Below are positions 7,925 to 15,555 of a DNA stretch of 18,082 nucleotides, in pieces. Source of the stretch: JAAYCT01 sp964499575 (GTDB lineage: Bacteria; Bacillota; Clostridia; Saccharofermentanales; Saccharofermentanaceae); assembly GCA_964499575.1 (NCBI GenBank), contig CAZCLK010000028.1:1-18082 (forward strand). The letters are read 5' to 3'. The number at the start of each line of letters is the position of its first letter. Position 1 is the first letter of the stretch. The position numbers were made by a program, and so were the translations under genes. The notes beneath the pieces are model-generated. The model searched no databases. It worked only from the letters and a program-made list of their open reading frames with translations, and was not told the DNA's origin.

Positions 7925-9052
7925 ATGGAAATTCGATCATTTGACGCGCTGAATCTATCCGAGGAGGTGCGTAAAGCGCTTCAGGATATCGGGATCAGCG
8001 CACCTACTTCCGTACAACAGAAAGCATTGCCGCCGATGATGGACGGCTATAACGTCATTGCGCGCGCGCCGACCGGCACGGGCAAGACGTTCGCGTTCGG
8101 TATACCGATCCTCGAATATTTAAATATGAAGGTAGACTACGTTCAGGCGTTGATCCTGGCTCCGACCCGTGAGCTCGCGCTCCAGATCAGTACCGAGATC
8201 AAGAATCTCGGGAAATATATCCGCGGTCTTTCGGTCGCCGCCGTCATCGGGGGTCAGCACATGGACACGCAGATCAAAAAGCTCGCATCGCATCCGCAGA
8301 TTGTTGTCGCGACGCCCGGGCGCTTGCTGGATCACATCAACAGAAAGACGATATCGATCACCTCCATCCATACGCTGATCCTCGACGAAGCGGACGAGAT
8401 GCTGAACATGGGCTTCATTAAAGACATCCGGCGGATCATGAGCCACACCCCTTCGGACAAGCAGATCGCGCTTTTTTCCGCGACGATGTCGCGCGAAGTC
8501 ATGGACATTTCGTACGAGTACATCCATCGGCCGGTCGAGATCGATGTCGCGCCCAAAGAGGAGGACATGCCGAAGATCCGGCAATATTCGATCACGGTAC
8601 CGGAGAAGGATAAAGCACGGATTCTCGCCCGCATTATCACCGACCGCTCGTTTGCGCGGGTGATGGTTTTCTGCAATACGAAGTCCAAGGTCCGCGTTCT
8701 GACCGCCCGTCTCCGCGGCTTCGGAATCCCGGCGGACTGTCTGCACGGCGACATCGTCCAGAAGGCCAGGAACCGGATCATGGAGGAATTCAGGAACGGG
8801 AAATTTCCGGTCCTGATCGCGACCGACGTCGCCGCCCGCGGCATTGACGTCGCCGATATCGACGCGGTCTTCAACTATGATGTTCCGATCGAAAACGAAT
8901 ACTACCTGCACCGAATCGGCCGGACAGGCCGCGCTCAAAAAGAGGGCGAGGCGTACACGTTCATCACGTACGCGGATACCGCCAAGATGCTCGATATCGC
9001 CCGCTACACAAGGATCGAACTCGAGGAACTGAAGATCGACGAGCAGACATAG
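7925..9052 (+). CDS. DEAD-box ATP-dependent RNA helicase (minimal core)
   Basis: A 375-residue helicase containing every DEAD-box motif in order: Q-motif (SAPTSVQQKA), motif I APTGTGKT (48-55), Ia APTRELALQ, Ib TPGRLLDH, II DEAD (154-157), III SAT (185-187), IV VMVFCNTKS, V ATDVAARGID and VI HRIGRTGR (from His329). It ends about 40 residues after motif VI, so it lacks the basic C-terminal RNA-binding tail of DeaD/CshA-type enzymes and is close to the catalytic minimum, nearer the size of short family members. It should unwind short RNA duplexes in the cytoplasm, for example in ribosome assembly or RNA decay. The start has GAAAGGA just upstream. The 26-base gap after the LTA-synthase-like gene holds no terminator, so co-transcription is likely. 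A terminator follows at once. Confidence 0.95.
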   Translation: MEIRSFDALNLSEEVRKALQDIGISAPTSVQQKALPPMMDGYNVIARAPTGTGKTFAFGIPILEYLNMKVDYVQALILAPTRELALQISTEIKNLGKYIRGLSVAAVIGGQHMDTQIKKLASHPQIVVATPGRLLDHINRKTISITSIHTLILDEADEMLNMGFIKDIRRIMSHTPSDKQIALFSATMSREVMDISYEYIHRPVEIDVAPKEEDMPKIRQYSITVPEKDKARILARIITDRSFARVMVFCNTKSKVRVLTARLRGFGIPADCLHGDIVQKARNRIMEEFRNGKFPVLIATDVAARGIDVADIDAVFNYDVPIENEYYLHRIGRTGRAQKEGEAYTFITYADTAKMLDIARYTRIELEELKIDEQT

Positions 9053-9058
9053 AAAACG

Positions 9059-9084
9059 CGGGCGGCCGGGAGCCGCCCGTTTTT
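9059..9084. terminator. Bidirectional intrinsic terminator between convergent genes
   Basis: CGGGCGGC (9059-9066), loop CGGGA, GCCGCCCG (9072-9079), then TTTTT (9080-9084). An AAAA run at 9053-9056 on the other side supplies a T-run for minus-strand transcripts. It sits between the stop of the helicase (9052) and the stop of cardiolipin synthase (9098), so it can serve both. Confidence 0.9.
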
Positions 9085-9097
9085 GTCGGGCTTCGGA

Positions 9098-10663
9098 TCA
9101 CATCAGCGGAGAAAATAAACGCATGATGTATCCGACCGAATTTCGTATAAAGCCCGCATCGCGGATTTCCGGGATCGTGACGCGACTGCTCTTTCCGATC
9201 GCTTCCTCGATATCCCGATGCACCCGGCGGACCTCCTTATTTCCGTAAAACCACACCCCGGCTTCATATTGAATATAAAAACTTCGATTGTCGAGATTGA
9301 TCGAACTGACCATCGCGTGGGTGTCGTCGACCGCGATCAGTTTGGCGTGCATCATACCCGGCGTGAAACGGTAGATCTCGACGCCGGCTTCCATCAGTTC
9401 CGTGAAAAAACTGCGCGTCACCTCAAAAACGTACCAGTGATCCAGTTTTCTCGGCACGAGCAACTTGACGTTCACCCCGCTTCGCGCGGCGCGACAGATC
9501 GTATGTACAAATTCCTGCGAAACCGCCAGATAGGGAGTCGCGATCAGCAATGAAGTGTGTGCGGTCTCAATCATGCGCAGAATCGAACCTTCCGCCGGAT
9601 TTCTGGGATTGTTGTACGGACCGTCATAGAAAACGTGGCAAAATCCTTTGGTTTGCGGGGAGGAAGTCGGGCGAAACTGCCCGTAGGAGTCGCTCAGCTT
9701 CTTGGACGTCAGGTCCCACATGCACAGAAAGGTGGTCGTCATCCCGTACACCCCTTTTCCATACAGCTTAATCCCGGCATCCTTCCAGTACCCCAGCGGA
9801 GCGGTGTAGTTCGCATATTCGTCGGCCAGATTCATTCCGCCCGTATAACCGGTGTCGGAGTCGATGATGATGTACTTCTGATGATTGCGGTAATTGAGGT
9901 AGAGGTTGTTGAGGTATTTGTGCGTCGGATTGAAAAGTAACACCTGAATCCCCTCGTTGCGCCAAGCCCGAACCATCTCGTCGGAGACGTTGAACATCGT
10001 GCCCGCGTCGTCGATCAGGAGCCGGACATCAAGGCCTTCGGCGGCTTTTCGGCGGAGGATCTCGTGAAATCGCGTCCACAACCGACCTTCGCGCAGGATA
10101 AAAAAAGACAGAAAGATACTCTTTTTTGCCGCGGCCAGCTCCGGGAAGCAATCCTCGAAAAGTTCCTCGCCGCTTCCGAAATAGGTCATTTTTGTATTCG
10201 CGAAAACCGGGAAGCCGTGATTGTTCAGATAATCGGAGATCAGTCTGACGGGGTGATGATCCTCGTATTGCGGCGAACGTACGGCGTCTTTCCGATCCGC
10301 TTCGGACGTAAACTCGAGAAGGGCGCGGGACGCCGCGATATGCGACGCGGACTCGATCCCTTCTTTGGCGCGTCGCGGAAAGCCCCACATCATATAAAGA
10401 AGGATGCCGAACGCCGGGAACAGAGCGACCAGCAAGATCCAGAAGAAACGCGAAGAGGGATTGTCGTGCCAAAAGAAGACGTAAATGCATACCAGCAGGC
10501 CGACGGCATACAGCACCGCGATGACCACGGAAGATAGACTTTGCAGAAAAATCGAAATCAAGCCGATCAACAGCAATTGAAGGAGGAGGAAGATCCCCAA
10601 AATGACCAGGCGTGTGGTCGCGTTGAAGAACAGTTTTCCCGACATGGGTTGTTTACGGGACAT
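9098..10663 (-). CDS. cls: Cardiolipin synthase (two HKD motifs)
   Basis: A 521-residue phospholipase-D-superfamily enzyme that makes cardiolipin from phosphatidylglycerol in the membrane. Three hydrophobic segments fill the first ~110 residues (the PLDc_N region is PSSRFFWILLVALFPAFGIL). Two catalytic HxK motifs follow: His261-Lys263 (NHQKYIIID, with TGGMN downstream) and His439-Lys441 (MHAKLIAVD, with SSINLDNRS). Length and order match bacterial Cls of the ClsA type. Start choice: an in-frame ATG at 10705 adds 14 residues but has no ribosome site; the ATG at 10663 follows AAGGAG by five bases and is chosen. Monocistronic on the minus strand, flanked by a divergent gene and by a shared terminator. 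Its phosphatidylglycerol substrate is also the donor for LtaS-type enzymes, such as the one nearby. Confidence 0.95.
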   Translation of the reverse strand: MSRKQPMSGKLFFNATTRLVILGIFLLLQLLLIGLISIFLQSLSSVVIAVLYAVGLLVCIYVFFWHDNPSSRFFWILLVALFPAFGILLYMMWGFPRRAKEGIESASHIAASRALLEFTSEADRKDAVRSPQYEDHHPVRLISDYLNNHGFPVFANTKMTYFGSGEELFEDCFPELAAAKKSIFLSFFILREGRLWTRFHEILRRKAAEGLDVRLLIDDAGTMFNVSDEMVRAWRNEGIQVLLFNPTHKYLNNLYLNYRNHQKYIIIDSDTGYTGGMNLADEYANYTAPLGYWKDAGIKLYGKGVYGMTTTFLCMWDLTSKKLSDSYGQFRPTSSPQTKGFCHVFYDGPYNNPRNPAEGSILRMIETAHTSLLIATPYLAVSQEFVHTICRAARSGVNVKLLVPRKLDHWYVFEVTRSFFTELMEAGVEIYRFTPGMMHAKLIAVDDTHAMVSSINLDNRSFYIQYEAGVWFYGNKEVRRVHRDIEEAIGKSSRVTIPEIRDAGFIRNSVGYIMRLFSPLM

Positions 10664-10717
10664 ACGAACTCCTTCGAATGCGGTAAAATGAAAATGCGTA
10701 AACATATCTTGACAGTC

Positions 10718-10747
10718 AGTTTACATCCGATGCGCCGCGGGAATCAA
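10718..10747 (-). promoter_or_regulatory. Possible promoter of cardiolipin synthase
   Basis: On the minus strand TTGATT (10747-10742) and TAAACT (10723-10718) are 18 bases apart, four of six matches each, which would start transcription about 48 bases before the ATG at 10663. The match is moderate. GTAAAC (10698-10703) and GTTTAC (10719-10724), exact inverted hexamers, straddle the predicted start. The rest of the 163-base region 10664-10826 shows no clear promoter for the rightward gene. Confidence 0.35.
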
Positions 10748-10826
10748 GAGTGTCGTTGAGCGGCCGGTACGGGAATGCCGGAATGAAAGACACTGTCCAT
10801 TCGGCCGGAAGGCCCCGGGGAGGATC

Positions 10827-12008
10827 ATGGCAACACACAAAATTCGCGTTATTCACGCTGCGGACCTGCATCTGGGGTCGCCGTTTTCCGCGCTTCCGGC
10901 GGCGAGCGCGGCGGTGCGCCGCAACGAACAGGAGCAGACGTTTTACGATTTGATCCGGCTTTGCCGGAAACGGCGGACTCAGATCCTCCTGATCGCCGGA
11001 GACCTTCTGGATGCCGTACGTGTCTCTCCCGAACAGCGGAGAAACCTCGTTCGCGCTTTCGAAGAGATCCCGGAAACGCAAGTCTTCATATCGCCCGGAA
11101 ATCACGACCCGTATTCCCGCTTGTGCCCGTACGAGACGGAAGCGTGGCCGCCGAACGTACATGTTTTTAAGGGGGCACTCGAGCCGGTTTTCTGTAAGGA
11201 ACTCGATACGGTCGTCTGGGGAGCCGCTTTCCGGGCGACAAGACAGGCGTCGACCCTTTGCCCTCCCGATTTTCACGTCTCTTCGGCCGCGGAAGCCGGG
11301 CCCGATACGATCCATCTTATTGTCCTGCACGGCGATCTGGTCGCCGGGAAATCAGGGGGATCGGCCTATAACCCGATCAAGGCATCGTGGATCGAAGAAA
11401 GCGGAGCGGACTATGTCGCGCTCGGACACGTTCACGACCCGACCTTAGTTCTTCGGGCGGGGCGAACCTATTACGCCTATTCCGGATGCCCGGAGGCGCG
11501 CGGTTATGATGAGGCGGGACCCCGGGGCTTCTTCGCGGGGACGATTGCCAAGGGAAGAGCGGATCTTGATTACATACATATGAATAAACGCAATTTCTAC
11601 ACGCTCGAAGTGCCCGTTGACGACTGCGGCACACAGACGGAACTTGCAGACGCCGTTCGGCGATATCTTCGGGAGAAGTATTCGGACGATTACGCAGAAA
11701 GCGCTTTTCGGGTTACGCTGACGGGGGCGTTGCCGCATGATTTCACGCCGGACACCGTCGCATTGAGAAGGAATCTTGGCGATTTTTGCTTCGACGCCCG
11801 CGTCTATGATAAGACCACGGCAAGCGTCGATCCCGAAGCGCTTCGGAAGGAGACCTCGATACGCGGCGTTTTCACGGATATTCTTTGGAAAAGAAGAGAG
11901 GCGGCCGAAGCCGAGGGAGACCAACCCCGGGTCGAACGGATCGATCTGGCTCTGAAACTGGGGCTTGCCTCGTTCGAAAAGGAGGTGCGGTACCGTGAAG
12001 ATTCATAG
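10827..12008 (+). CDS. YhaO/SbcD-like metallophosphoesterase (DNA exonuclease subunit)
   Basis: A 393-residue calcineurin-like phosphoesterase with the full Mre11/SbcD metal-binding set: Asp13-x-His15 (HAADLHLGS), Asp59 (IAGDLLD), Asn92-His93-Asp94 (SPGNHDP), His168 (VLHGDL) and His201-x-His203 (LGHVHDP). The following SGCPEARGYDEAGPRGF is typical of this family's C-terminal strand. Length matches Bacillus YhaO (about 400 residues). With the overlapping YhaN-like ATPase it should form a Mre11-Rad50-like nuclease-ATPase that processes DNA ends or unusual structures; that role is family inference. The ATG is preceded by GGGGAGGA. Its last 14 bases overlap the GTG start of the ATPase gene, and the ATPase ribosome site lies inside this coding region, giving translational coupling and probably balanced subunits. 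Confidence 0.92.
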   Translation: MATHKIRVIHAADLHLGSPFSALPAASAAVRRNEQEQTFYDLIRLCRKRRTQILLIAGDLLDAVRVSPEQRRNLVRAFEEIPETQVFISPGNHDPYSRLCPYETEAWPPNVHVFKGALEPVFCKELDTVVWGAAFRATRQASTLCPPDFHVSSAAEAGPDTIHLIVLHGDLVAGKSGGSAYNPIKASWIEESGADYVALGHVHDPTLVLRAGRTYYAYSGCPEARGYDEAGPRGFFAGTIAKGRADLDYIHMNKRNFYTLEVPVDDCGTQTELADAVRRYLREKYSDDYAESAFRVTLTGALPHDFTPDTVALRRNLGDFCFDARVYDKTTASVDPEALRKETSIRGVFTDILWKRREAAEAEGDQPRVERIDLALKLGLASFEKEVRYREDS

Positions 12009-14406
12009 CATCCGCATCGACGGTTTCGGAAAACTCGGAGATTTTTCCGCGGATTTTTCGGAAAATATGAACTGTATCCGAAGAGAGAACGAGTTCGGTA
12101 AAAGTACCATTCTCGCGTTTATCCGCGCGATGTTTTACGGGTTCCCCAGGGCAAACAGAGGCAAAGATGTCCGCAATTTCAGCCGCGGCAAGTATTCACC
12201 GTGGACGTCCGGAGGCTACGGAGGCACGCTGACTCTGTCGTATAAAGGGCGGACGTACCGGATTGAGCGACGCTTTTCGGGCAGCAAGTCGGAGGACAGG
12301 GTTGTCCTTCGGGATGAGCGCACCGGTATCGAGGAGGATACGGGAGGTAACGAGATCGGCGTATACCTCTTCGGACTCGAGGAGGTTGAGTTTGTAAACA
12401 CTTTCTTTGTCGGACAACTGGAATCCAGGCTGAACGAGGATGGTCGGGAGGCTAAGCCGGTCGCGGACAAGCTCGCCAATCTCGCGACGGACGGAAGCGA
12501 ATTTTATTCGTTCGAGAAGGCTGACAAGAATCTGAAGGAAGCGGTAACCGACCTCATGGCGGCACGAGGCGGAGGCGGAGTGATCCGTGAGCTGGAGACA
12601 GAAAAGGAAGAACTGACCCGAAGACTGCGCGAAGCGGAAGAAGATTTTCTGCGCATCGAGGAGATCGTCGGACAAATGGACGCCAAAACCGAAGCGGCGG
12701 ACTTGCTCGAGAAGGGCGACTGGAAGGATCTTTTCAAGCAGAAGCAGACTCAATCGACCGCCGTCGAGCGGTTACGGGAAGCCAGGGCAAAATCGGAAAC
12801 CGACCGGATCCTTTGTACCGAGCGGATCCGGGTCCTTGAGGAGTCGATCCAAAAGCAGGAGGAGGACGAGCGAAGAGAAAAGGAGCGGCGATTGAACCGC
12901 GCGGAGCGGATTCGTACTCTGGAAAAGGACATAGCAGAATTCAGACAGAACGATGCCGAGCGAACGGCGGATTTAACGCGCATCGACCAGGCAACAGAAG
13001 CCCGGACAGTCGACTATGAATCACGTCTCCCGGAACTTAGAGCGGTTTACGGCGCAGTTTCGGAGGAGACCATTCGATTGCGCGCGGAAGCGGAGCGCCT
13101 CGAAACGGAAGGGACGCGATTCTCCGGTCCGGTGATCGAAGCGGACGCCGCTCGTTTCCGGAACAGCCTTCGACTGCCGGCCGTTATTGCACTCATATCA
13201 TTATCCGTTGCCGTCATCGGGATGATCTGTGCGGCGGTCTTCCGGACCCCGGCGCTATACTTTCTGTCGATCGCATTGCTGCCGGCGGCGCTTCCGCTGT
13301 CGTACATCGTGATCCTGTTTTTGCGCCGACGGGCGACAAACGCCCGGTTGACCGAAGAGCGGGCGGAGTTCGAGGCGGTCTCGCGACAGGTCCGGCAGGA
13401 CCTGTCGGAGGCCATTCTCCGGGAAAAAGATGCCGGGGTCGAAGTCGACCGGTTTACGGAGCAGTTTGAACATGACTCGCAAATGCAGTCGGCCCGAAAA
13501 GATAACGTAATAGACAAACTCGAGGATATCCGGAGCAATCGCGCCAAAGCCCGCGCGGAAATCGAGTTGCTTTTCGAGGAGGAGAAGAATGAGGCGCTTA
13601 CTGAGCAAAGCAAGACGGACGCCCGCGATCCGGCCGGGAATCCGGTTCATCCCGTTGACTCATTGAATGAGGCCAAGGAGCGCCTGATCGGACTCGGGGA
13701 CGAGATCGCCGCCGCTTCAAAATCGCTGGAGGAAGCCCAAGCGGATGAAGCGCGCCTGGAGGCGGATCAGACCCGTATCCGCTCGGAGATCGACCGCTTG
13801 CGGCAGGAGGCTTCCAAGCTGGCCGGCAGCGCCGAAAGTCTGGCGGGAGAATGCGCGGACCCCTCGGAAATCGAGGAGAAAATCCGGGCGATTGAAGAAC
13901 GTATCGCGCGGGCAAAAGAATATCATCAGACCCTGCTTCTTGCGACCGAAGCCATGGCCGAGGCGTCGAAGGAGATGGAAAGCCGGTTCGCACCGAAGGT
14001 GAACGAGATCGCCGGGCGTTATCTTTCCAGGCTGACCGGGAATCGCTACTGCGCGCTTCGATTTGACCGCGGTTTCAAAGTGCAGATCGCGGACCGCCGG
14101 GACGGGATCTACTACGAGGCGGATTATTTCAGCGCCGGAACAGTCGACCAGGTATACTTAGCCCTGCGCCTTGCGATCGCGGATCTGATCGACGATTCGG
14201 AAGATAAACTGCCGATTCTTTTGGACGACGCACTGGTCCAGTATGACGACGAACGCGCGGAGCGAGCGGTTTCACTTCTGCGGGAACTTTCCACGGAGCG
14301 CCAGATCATCATGTTCACCTGTCATAAGAGCGTTGAAGCGCATTTCGATCAAGCGCCGCCGCCCGTGCCCGCGAAACGGAAGACGCGAAAATCTATTGAC
14401 GGCTGA
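11995..14406 (+). CDS. YhaN-like SMC/Rad50-type ATPase with central membrane hairpin
   Basis: An 803-residue ATPase in SMC/Rad50 layout: N-terminal nucleotide-binding half with P-loop NEFGKST (Lys36), long charged coiled coil (about 190-380), two adjacent hydrophobic segments (about 395-416 and 421-443), second coiled coil (about 445-680), and C-terminal half with signature FSAGTVDQVYLALRLAI (Ser713) and Walker B ILLDDALVQYDD (Asp744-Asp745). The hairpin sits almost exactly mid-protein, where Rad50/SbcC carry a zinc hook; no CxxC hook is seen. This matches YhaN-type proteins rather than SbcC. The first P-loop glycine of the family (GxNExGKS) is Arg30 here. Start: GTG at 11995, nine bases after AAGGAGG (11979-11985); the in-frame ATG at 11965 lacks a ribosome site. 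It partners the overlapping phosphoesterase. Confidence 0.9.
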   Translation: MKIHSIRIDGFGKLGDFSADFSENMNCIRRENEFGKSTILAFIRAMFYGFPRANRGKDVRNFSRGKYSPWTSGGYGGTLTLSYKGRTYRIERRFSGSKSEDRVVLRDERTGIEEDTGGNEIGVYLFGLEEVEFVNTFFVGQLESRLNEDGREAKPVADKLANLATDGSEFYSFEKADKNLKEAVTDLMAARGGGGVIRELETEKEELTRRLREAEEDFLRIEEIVGQMDAKTEAADLLEKGDWKDLFKQKQTQSTAVERLREARAKSETDRILCTERIRVLEESIQKQEEDERREKERRLNRAERIRTLEKDIAEFRQNDAERTADLTRIDQATEARTVDYESRLPELRAVYGAVSEETIRLRAEAERLETEGTRFSGPVIEADAARFRNSLRLPAVIALISLSVAVIGMICAAVFRTPALYFLSIALLPAALPLSYIVILFLRRRATNARLTEERAEFEAVSRQVRQDLSEAILREKDAGVEVDRFTEQFEHDSQMQSARKDNVIDKLEDIRSNRAKARAEIELLFEEEKNEALTEQSKTDARDPAGNPVHPVDSLNEAKERLIGLGDEIAAASKSLEEAQADEARLEADQTRIRSEIDRLRQEASKLAGSAESLAGECADPSEIEEKIRAIEERIARAKEYHQTLLLATEAMAEASKEMESRFAPKVNEIAGRYLSRLTGNRYCALRFDRGFKVQIADRRDGIYYEADYFSAGTVDQVYLALRLAIADLIDDSEDKLPILLDDALVQYDDERAERAVSLLRELSTERQIIMFTCHKSVEAHFDQAPPPVPAKRKTRKSIDG

Positions 14407-14508
14407 GCCGATTTCACCGACAATCTTAGTATCCTGCTGTAACCCGGCCTGCCGGACGCTTCGCCGATGTTCCTCAAAACGACGAAGCAAGGCGAGGCGG
14501 AGGAACCG

Positions 14509-15468
14509 ATGAGACGAGATATTATCGTTAGCGTATTCTTGTTTTTCGTGCTTTTCGCACTGATTTTTGTCGTACTTTTTCCGATCTATTATACGTACGG
14601 GCAGGTTTTCTACCGGTCTGTTTCGGTCGCGGAACGGATCATGAGCGTGCTTTTTGTGCTTTCATGGGCGGCACTATGTACCTATACCGCATACTTCAAG
14701 AAATTGACGTGCCTTTTCGGCGGTATACTTTATTCCCTGCTTGCCTACCTGCCGGGAATCGTGATCCCGAAACTGACGACGGCCGTACCGGGATCGGACC
14801 CCAATTTGATGACTTCTCTTCTGGACGGAGCCATGCGGCGTTTGTATGAACTGATTAATGCGCCCATGACGGGCGTTTCGGTTCTTTTTCCGCCCGAAAA
14901 GGCGATCGGCATCAGCAAGTGGATGCTCCCGGTTTTGGTTGCCTCTTATATTTTGACGCAGATTTTTCGCTTTTACAGAAACGCCTATCTGGCCGATCAA
15001 CTTCTGCTTACCGATGCGCCTTCCGGTTCAACTTCCGGTTTGCCTGCCGGTTCGCCTTCCGGCGAAGCCGTGCAGTCCGGATCCAAGACCGTCGGATCTT
15101 CGTCGCCGCGCTTCAAGGAGCGGGCCGCATCCTTGATTGCCGGACTGAAGACGCTTCGAAAGCGGACGTCGGCGGACATCGCCGCGAACGGGCAGGAAGC
15201 GGCTGCGACAGATGATTTTCGGGAAGCACAGACGGAGAAGGCGGACGATATCCCGGAAATCGGGGCGGCAGAGGATGATTTTCGGGAGGACGGCGGGGAG
15301 CTTGTGTCCGCCGGGGAGTCCGAAGCGGAACGGGTCGAGCCGGTCGATGATTTTGCGTCGGAGTCTTCGGAGCCGTCGGAGCCGAACGCGGCGACCGGGG
15401 CGAAGAACTTCGATATTTCTCTTTCGGATCTCGACGCGAAGGCGGATTCCGGCGTTAAGGAGCCATAA
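14509..15468 (+). CDS. Unrecognised membrane protein with long acidic C-terminal tail
   Basis: I do not recognise this 319-residue protein. Residues 1-165 hold about four hydrophobic segments, including SVFLFFVLFALIFVVLFPIY near the start and WMLPVLVASYILTQIF before residue 160. A Ser/Gly/Pro-rich stretch follows (about 175-205), then a short basic segment (FKERAASLIAGLKTLRKRTS) and an acidic, probably disordered tail of about 100 residues in which DDF recurs three times. The chosen ATG (14509) has GGAGGAA three bases upstream; an in-frame ATG at 14467 lacks a site. The gap after the YhaN-like gene is 102 bases with no terminator seen, so it may be the third gene of that operon. Function unknown; membrane scaffold or partner of the ATPase is speculation. 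Confidence 0.75.
   Translation: MRRDIIVSVFLFFVLFALIFVVLFPIYYTYGQVFYRSVSVAERIMSVLFVLSWAALCTYTAYFKKLTCLFGGILYSLLAYLPGIVIPKLTTAVPGSDPNLMTSLLDGAMRRLYELINAPMTGVSVLFPPEKAIGISKWMLPVLVASYILTQIFRFYRNAYLADQLLLTDAPSGSTSGLPAGSPSGEAVQSGSKTVGSSSPRFKERAASLIAGLKTLRKRTSADIAANGQEAAATDDFREAQTEKADDIPEIGAAEDDFREDGGELVSAGESEAERVEPVDDFASESSEPSEPNAATGAKNFDISLSDLDAKADSGVKEP
15211..15354 (+). repeat. Degenerate direct repeats in the acidic tail
   Basis: GATGATTTTCGGGA occurs exactly at 15211-15224 and 15274-15287 (63 bases apart), and its first nine bases recur at 15346-15354 (72 bases further on). All are in frame and encode DDFRE, DDFRE and DDFAS, each heading an acidic unit of 21-24 residues. This suggests tail growth by in-frame duplication followed by drift. 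Confidence 0.6.
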
Positions 15469-15473
15469 AGCGC

Positions 15474-15502
15474 TTGATTATATGCCGGGCGTCTAATACA
15501 AT
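15474..15502 (+). promoter_or_regulatory. Sigma-A-like promoter of the HlyIII gene
   Basis: TTGATT (15474-15479), a 17-base spacer and TACAAT (15497-15502), four and five matches to consensus. Transcription would start near 15509, giving a leader of about 47 bases. It lies immediately after the stop of the acidic-tail membrane protein gene, so the HlyIII gene can be transcribed independently. Confidence 0.65.
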
Positions 15503-15555
15503 AAAGAATACCACGAAATGCGATAATAAAAACGATTACCCTCGGGGAGGTCGAT

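Noticed and set aside
8120..8938. Minus-strand open frame opposite the DEAD-box helicase
   Set aside because: Asp/Arg/Val-rich antisense frame without motifs; the helicase motifs are all on the plus strand.
10709..10714. Perfect TTGACA as a promoter for the YhaO-like gene
   Set aside because: No acceptable -10 lies 16-18 bases downstream (the sequence there is GC-rich), so it cannot be called a promoter.
10664..10826. Search for a LexA/SOS box before the DNA repair pair
   Set aside because: No CGAAC-N4-GTTCG-type palindrome found; only a GTAAAC/GTTTAC inverted hexamer, too short to assign.
14407..14508. GCTTCG/CGAAGC and CCGGCCTGCCGG symmetries between the YhaN-like gene and the next gene as a terminator
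   Set aside because: No T-run follows either, so there is no support for termination; the genes may be co-transcribed.
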